Shown here piece by piece: positions 59,601-64,000 of a DNA stretch of 64,000 nt. The stretch is from Nageia nagi (lineage: Eukaryota > Pinophyta). The notes beneath the pieces were generated by a model. The model was not told where the DNA came from, searched no databases, and was given only the letters and a program-made list of their open reading frames with translations. The stretch's first letter is position 1. Each line of letters starts with the position of its first letter. The stretch covers positions 155,930,001 through 155,994,000 of the forward strand of contig JBITNC010000001.1 in the NCBI GenBank assembly GCA_050084985.1, in the 5' to 3' direction. The position numbers and the translations under genes are program-made.

Positions 59601-61684
59601 CTGGAGGGGCATTAATAAAGGAGTCTGCTTCCCCAATGCAATAATAATTTATGGGTCTAAAACCTTTTTCAAGTCATCAGATGGAAACAGATATTTTCAT
59701 AACATTCCCACTCATCGAATGATCGAGGCCTTCGTGAAGTCATGCCCGACAACATCAACAACTCTAGACATTAAAATATTCTGTAATAACGTACTTTAGT
59801 TATCTGTTCATAAATCAATTGACTTCAATATAATTTACTTTTACCTTTTTACTGCTGTAATGATTTTATCCCTTCATTTAATATTTTTATTTCTTATATA
59901 TATATATATATATTTGAATATAGATATAAATTAAAATTCTATAATAATATGTAACATTTCAATTCAAAATGCTTAAAAGGAGATTAATTTTTTTCACATA
60001 TAAACATATTTTATAATCATCCCAATAAAATCAACAAAGGATTAAGCATGCCACATTTGATTTTATTGTTGTTATAGTCAAATAGTACTTATAGAAAAGG
60101 ATTTAATAGTCTTAATCAAAATAGGATAAGTTAGTCAATTAATATTTGGGATATTAATGCATTATAGAGGTATCAAAGATTTTTATATTTCTATAGATTT
60201 TCTAAAAGTGAAGGTGTCCTAGAGAGTTTTCAAGTGTTTTAGCTTTCTTCTTAGAGTTAAAAAATATAGCCTTACTAATTAAGGCACCTTGAAATAAAGG
60301 TTTAATCTAAGTTAATGGTTAAGAAATAGTAGTTTTTTTAAAAGATATCTTTTACTCAACTTTATATGAATTTGGTTTTTTATTAATATCCATTGATGAC
60401 CAAAAGAGGTAAACAAAACTATAAAGTAAGACATATACAAGGCAATGAGAGTGCCTAATGCAGCTCTAGAGAAAATAAAGTAAGAAAAACTATAAACAAT
60501 ATGACATATGATATACAAGATCTATGAATCATATACAAGATCTATTGCAAAAATCCTCTAAAAACTCAACCTAACTTCTTTTTTATTAAAAAAATTCATT
60601 AATGTACCATTATTCATCCTGAAATAACTCTTATTTATTTTTTTACAATTTCAAGAAATAAGGGGCCCTAGATTAAGTTGCCTCTTAATATTGCTCCCTA
60701 TAATTCATGCTTTCAAACTCCTATCTAAGGAGATAAATTACTCTTCATCCTATTAGGAGTCAATTCCTCTTTGGATATACAACCTCTATATAAGGTAAGC
60801 AATATAAGGTCAAAACTTTGTATGTATTTGTATATTTAATTAATCCATTAACAACAAATATCTACATATATGCCAAGAGTAGAAATTACAAACCTAATTT
60901 TGGCAGTACTCCAATCCTTAATGTCTTCTAAGTATGATGGTATAACAAGATGTCATACTTGAATGCTTGAACCTATTCATGTGCTTATCACTTTTTACTT
61001 TTATTTTACAAAATTATTTCTATTCTCTTAATAAACTATTAAAGCGAAAACACAAGCATCATGTAAACTAATATGTTAATGCACATAATTATCAATTATA
61101 CGAAAAACTCAACTTTTTATACAAAACACCTCTTGATTAAGAAAAACCATAATCAAATTATCCATACCTTTATTACTACCCAAATATCATTGCATCATGT
61201 GCATGCTTCATTTATGAACAAAAAGTTATAATATTAAACTTATGTTACATTGTCATTTAATAATACAATATAAATCATTATGTTCTAATGTATCAAGCTT
61301 TCCAAGGCCTTTCCACATAATAAATTTAAGTATGTAGATCCTCAAGCTTCATCCTCCAAGTAGGGATGTTTATCAATTTATTCATTTCCATTACATACCA
61401 TGATCCAAAATGCTTAATTTTACATAAACATATATAAAATCAAAATATATAATGCAACTAAGTATGCTACATTAGTTTCTAAAATTAAACTCAAACTATA
61501 TCCCTTCCTCCATATATGAGAATATACTGGTATTCCCTCCTAAGCATTTCTCATAATTAAGATCTAAGAAATATTAATTATTTACATTGTAAATATTTTG
61601 CTTACCATAAATTTTCATTCAATTTTTATTTTTCATAATGAGCTCATGCACTCTTATAAGCTTTATTGTTATTTAGGTCTCTAG
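59601..61684. other. AT-rich intergenic DNA
   Basis: It has a TATATA run at 59900-59913. No gene, LTR or strong repeat is recognised. Confidence 0.5.
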
Positions 61685-62289
61685 ATTCTCCTATCAAGAT
61701 CTTTTATGGTAGCCCTGGTTGGAAAAAATATGACCTTATGGTTGACCATATTGCAAGTTGAATATAAGTGTTGATTATTCTCATAGCATAACTCCTGCAC
61801 CTATTCACCAAATTCATATTCCAAGGTAATAGTCTTTAGGACTTGCACACCAAAATCAACCGTCACACATATGCGAGCTTCCATCAAATGAGTTTGAGCT
61901 TAGTTACTATCATCCACTATAACAAATACCCCAAAAGCATTCATAATCCCTTCAAAAATATTCTGGTGCAAGAATTCCAAAGGGATCTTGGGAAGAACTA
62001 CCCATATAGGCATACCCATCATTTGGGCTTTATATGGATAAAAACTAGGATGTCATTTTTCTAAAATCAAACCTCTTCTATTGAAGAACTAGGGAGTGCT
62101 TAAAATTCGATCATGATCTTTAGAATTTTTGAACATAAATATAATATAAACATTTGAAAATACAATGATGTACAAACTTCCTCTAACGTTATAGTGCAAA
62201 TTTTCCCATCTTATGATGAGATCGATATTAGGTATAACAACATGCAATTTGTCAACCAGACTATTGCGCCCTCTCCCTCGCTTGATCAA
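61685..62289 (-). pseudogene. LINE ORF1 (DUF4283 and zinc knuckle) remnant
   Basis: One reverse-strand frame runs 200 codons without a shift. It reads 'NVRGSLYIIVFSNVYIIFMFKNSKDHDRIL', 'HPSFYPYKAQMMGMPIWVVL', 'GIMNAFGVFVIVDDSN', 'ARICVTVDF', and ends with 'ELCYENNQHLYSTCNMVNHK', a degenerate zinc knuckle. This is the DUF4283-type RNA-binding protein encoded by plant L1-like LINEs. Four stops replace residues that are Trp or Gln in the family (TGG to TAG/TGA is one transition). No endonuclease or RT follows within reach, so only a piece remains. Confidence 0.7.
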
Positions 62290-64000
62290 TGATCTTGTGA
62301 TGGATTCTTAGGCATAACTTCCCATCCTTAATATCATTATTTTATTCATGTGTGAAGAGGCTCCTCTAAGAGCATTAGATCCCTTACATGGTCAATTGTT
62401 CATTAGCAACCTAAATCGGTTACCATAGTGGACAAAGTGAGAAAAGCTAGAGACCACTAGGGTGGTGAAGAAATGATATGAAAAAATAAAAAGTGAAAAA
62501 AAATAGAAGAAAAAGGTGAAAAGCAAAGGGGTGTTAATATCAAAAGGTTTCAAGGGTGCTACAATCACAATGGTAAGTAGCGAAGCTCCTTACTGATCGC
62601 CCTACTAGTTTATTGAGCTTAGATTTCCTAACTTGCTCAAATTTCTCATCTGAAACTTCAAGAGTATTTTAATTACCCATTTAATTAAGAGGTAAATATT
62701 CATCTAGGTGGAAGAGTAGCGATGCAAAAAATATAAGGTTTCCACTTAAAATTTTGTTAAGTTGAAGATAAGATGAGTAAATACGAGGCATCTACCTAAC
62801 CTCCCAATAAAAATAATTATAATCTCATGATGTATTAATATATATTGGAATGATTTTTGATACAATAGCCTTCTATTCTCATATAAGATTAAAAAAATTA
62901 AAATAATTTGAAACATGATCACCATTTACATAACCTTTCTAGTTCATAACTCCTAGTCTCTAAAAGATAAACAAATGCTCACAAACAAAAATACAAGGTT
63001 CTCACATATTTGAAATATTCATCACAACCCTGAGATAAGAAAACAAGGTATAAATTCATAATACTAATGATAATTCCCATGCTATAATTATACTCATAAA
63101 CTTACTACCATTAGGTTTTGATTATGCACCTTAGTGGGAATGGACTTTATTATTTACAAATGTAGGTCACTCTATATGAGATCATTTGATACCAAACCAT
63201 GGAGTGATTTCTACCATTAAAGCTAAGAATTACAAACCTATTGATATCCCAAAACAAGCATGGTTTTACACTTTCTCCATTCATGAAAAAAATATTCAAA
63301 CATAAGTATTAAAATGGAGAATTGAACTAGCATATTCTAATAGAATTAGTCATACACCATTTAACCATTTCCAACTTATATTAAGGTATAAAATAATTAC
63401 ATAAAGGATATGAAGTAAATAGGAAACTTTACAAGGATAAGCATTAAAAGAAAGACATATAGTCCTCAATATATCATATTGTCTACCCAAAATTGTGGGT
63501 TCTCTATGAGAGTTGATATTGCATAAATTATGAAGAGATGTTCAAACCAAATAACAATTATTGAATATATTATATTAAAATACCACATAGTTTGGATCTT
63601 GATCATAATTCTCTCTAAATTCATTAAGCAATAAGTAGAATGACACTTCAACCAAAAGATAAAGAATAGCACCATATAAGAGTTTCAAAATTAGGTCTAA
63701 GTTGGTCCATTCCCTACTTTCCTTACTCCATTGGTCCACTTCTTTTTATAGACATATGAAAAAATATAATTTCTCCCTTCAATTTTTCTCACATTATCAC
63801 TTCCTCTATCATTGGAAAGCTAGCAAGGTGGAGGTTCACAAGGAGCTTCTCCTTAGTAAAAATTTAAGAGGGCTCATTATTATAAAAATATGTGGAAGAA
63901 TATTCTACTAAAAATCTTAATTTATCCTTCCTAAAATGTTTAAATGATAACAAGATTGAATTATCACATCAAAACTATTTTCTACCATGATTCCAAGAGT
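62290..64000. other. AT-rich DNA to the end of the window
   Basis: I see no supported gene. The short open frames at 63466-63675 and 63702-63911 lack any motif. The first few hundred bases may be the 5' region of the LINE. Confidence 0.5.

Noticed and set aside
1-64000. CRISPR arrays, bacterial operons, rRNA or intact tRNA genes
   Set aside because: None was seen. All supported features are of plant nuclear type.

Overview
The window looks like nuclear DNA of a seed plant with a large, transposon-filled genome. It is AT-rich, has nested and strongly decayed LTR retrotransposons, plant-type GT-AG introns, and few host genes. A gymnosperm is plausible, from the element families and the style of the TIR protein, but this is an inference. 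Nearly all coding sequence in the left 50 kb belongs to transposons.

Left (1-25.6 kb). An old Ty3/gypsy element (element A) is split by a younger 17.1-kb Ty3/gypsy element (element C, 2301-19393). C has 827-bp LTRs, a primer-binding site, a polypurine tract and a perfect ATATA target duplication. It is a Tat-like element with gag, protease, RT, an archaeal-type RNase H and integrase. It also carries an unrecognised downstream ORF made of two repeats of one domain, and an antisense, intron-containing plant-mobile-domain (PMD) gene. Short ~12-bp motifs spaced 20-21 bp apart lie upstream of both the LTR TATA box and the antisense gene's TATA-like box, and again inside both transcription units. 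A possible -1 ribosomal frameshift heptamer lies at the gag/pol junction.

Middle (25.6-50.9 kb). This part holds a fragment of a third Ty3 element and then element B (29.3-42.5 kb). B is the same family as A, has an RNase H domain placed before RT, and carries a long coiled-coil ORF after integrase. A Copia element with both LTRs (44332-49550) is inserted in a reverse-strand MULE/SWIM-like transposase pseudogene. A ~376-bp tandem repeat follows.

Right (51-64 kb). Here the composition turns gene-like. A TIR-domain gene is preceded by three tandem 240-nt exon cassettes, plus broken copies. Each cassette carries an in-frame ATG and an organelle-presequence-like peptide and ends in a phase-0 splice donor that joins in frame to the next exon. 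An armadillo-repeat pseudogene lies convergent to it. Beyond are AT-rich DNA, a small gene remnant sharing a segment with the TIR intron, and a reverse-strand LINE ORF1 remnant.

The retroelement frames decay mainly by nonsense transitions and show few frameshifts, as expected for methylated, silenced DNA. The best candidates for something new are the TIR gene with duplicated presequence exons, the phased motif arrays of element C, and its duplicated-domain ORF.
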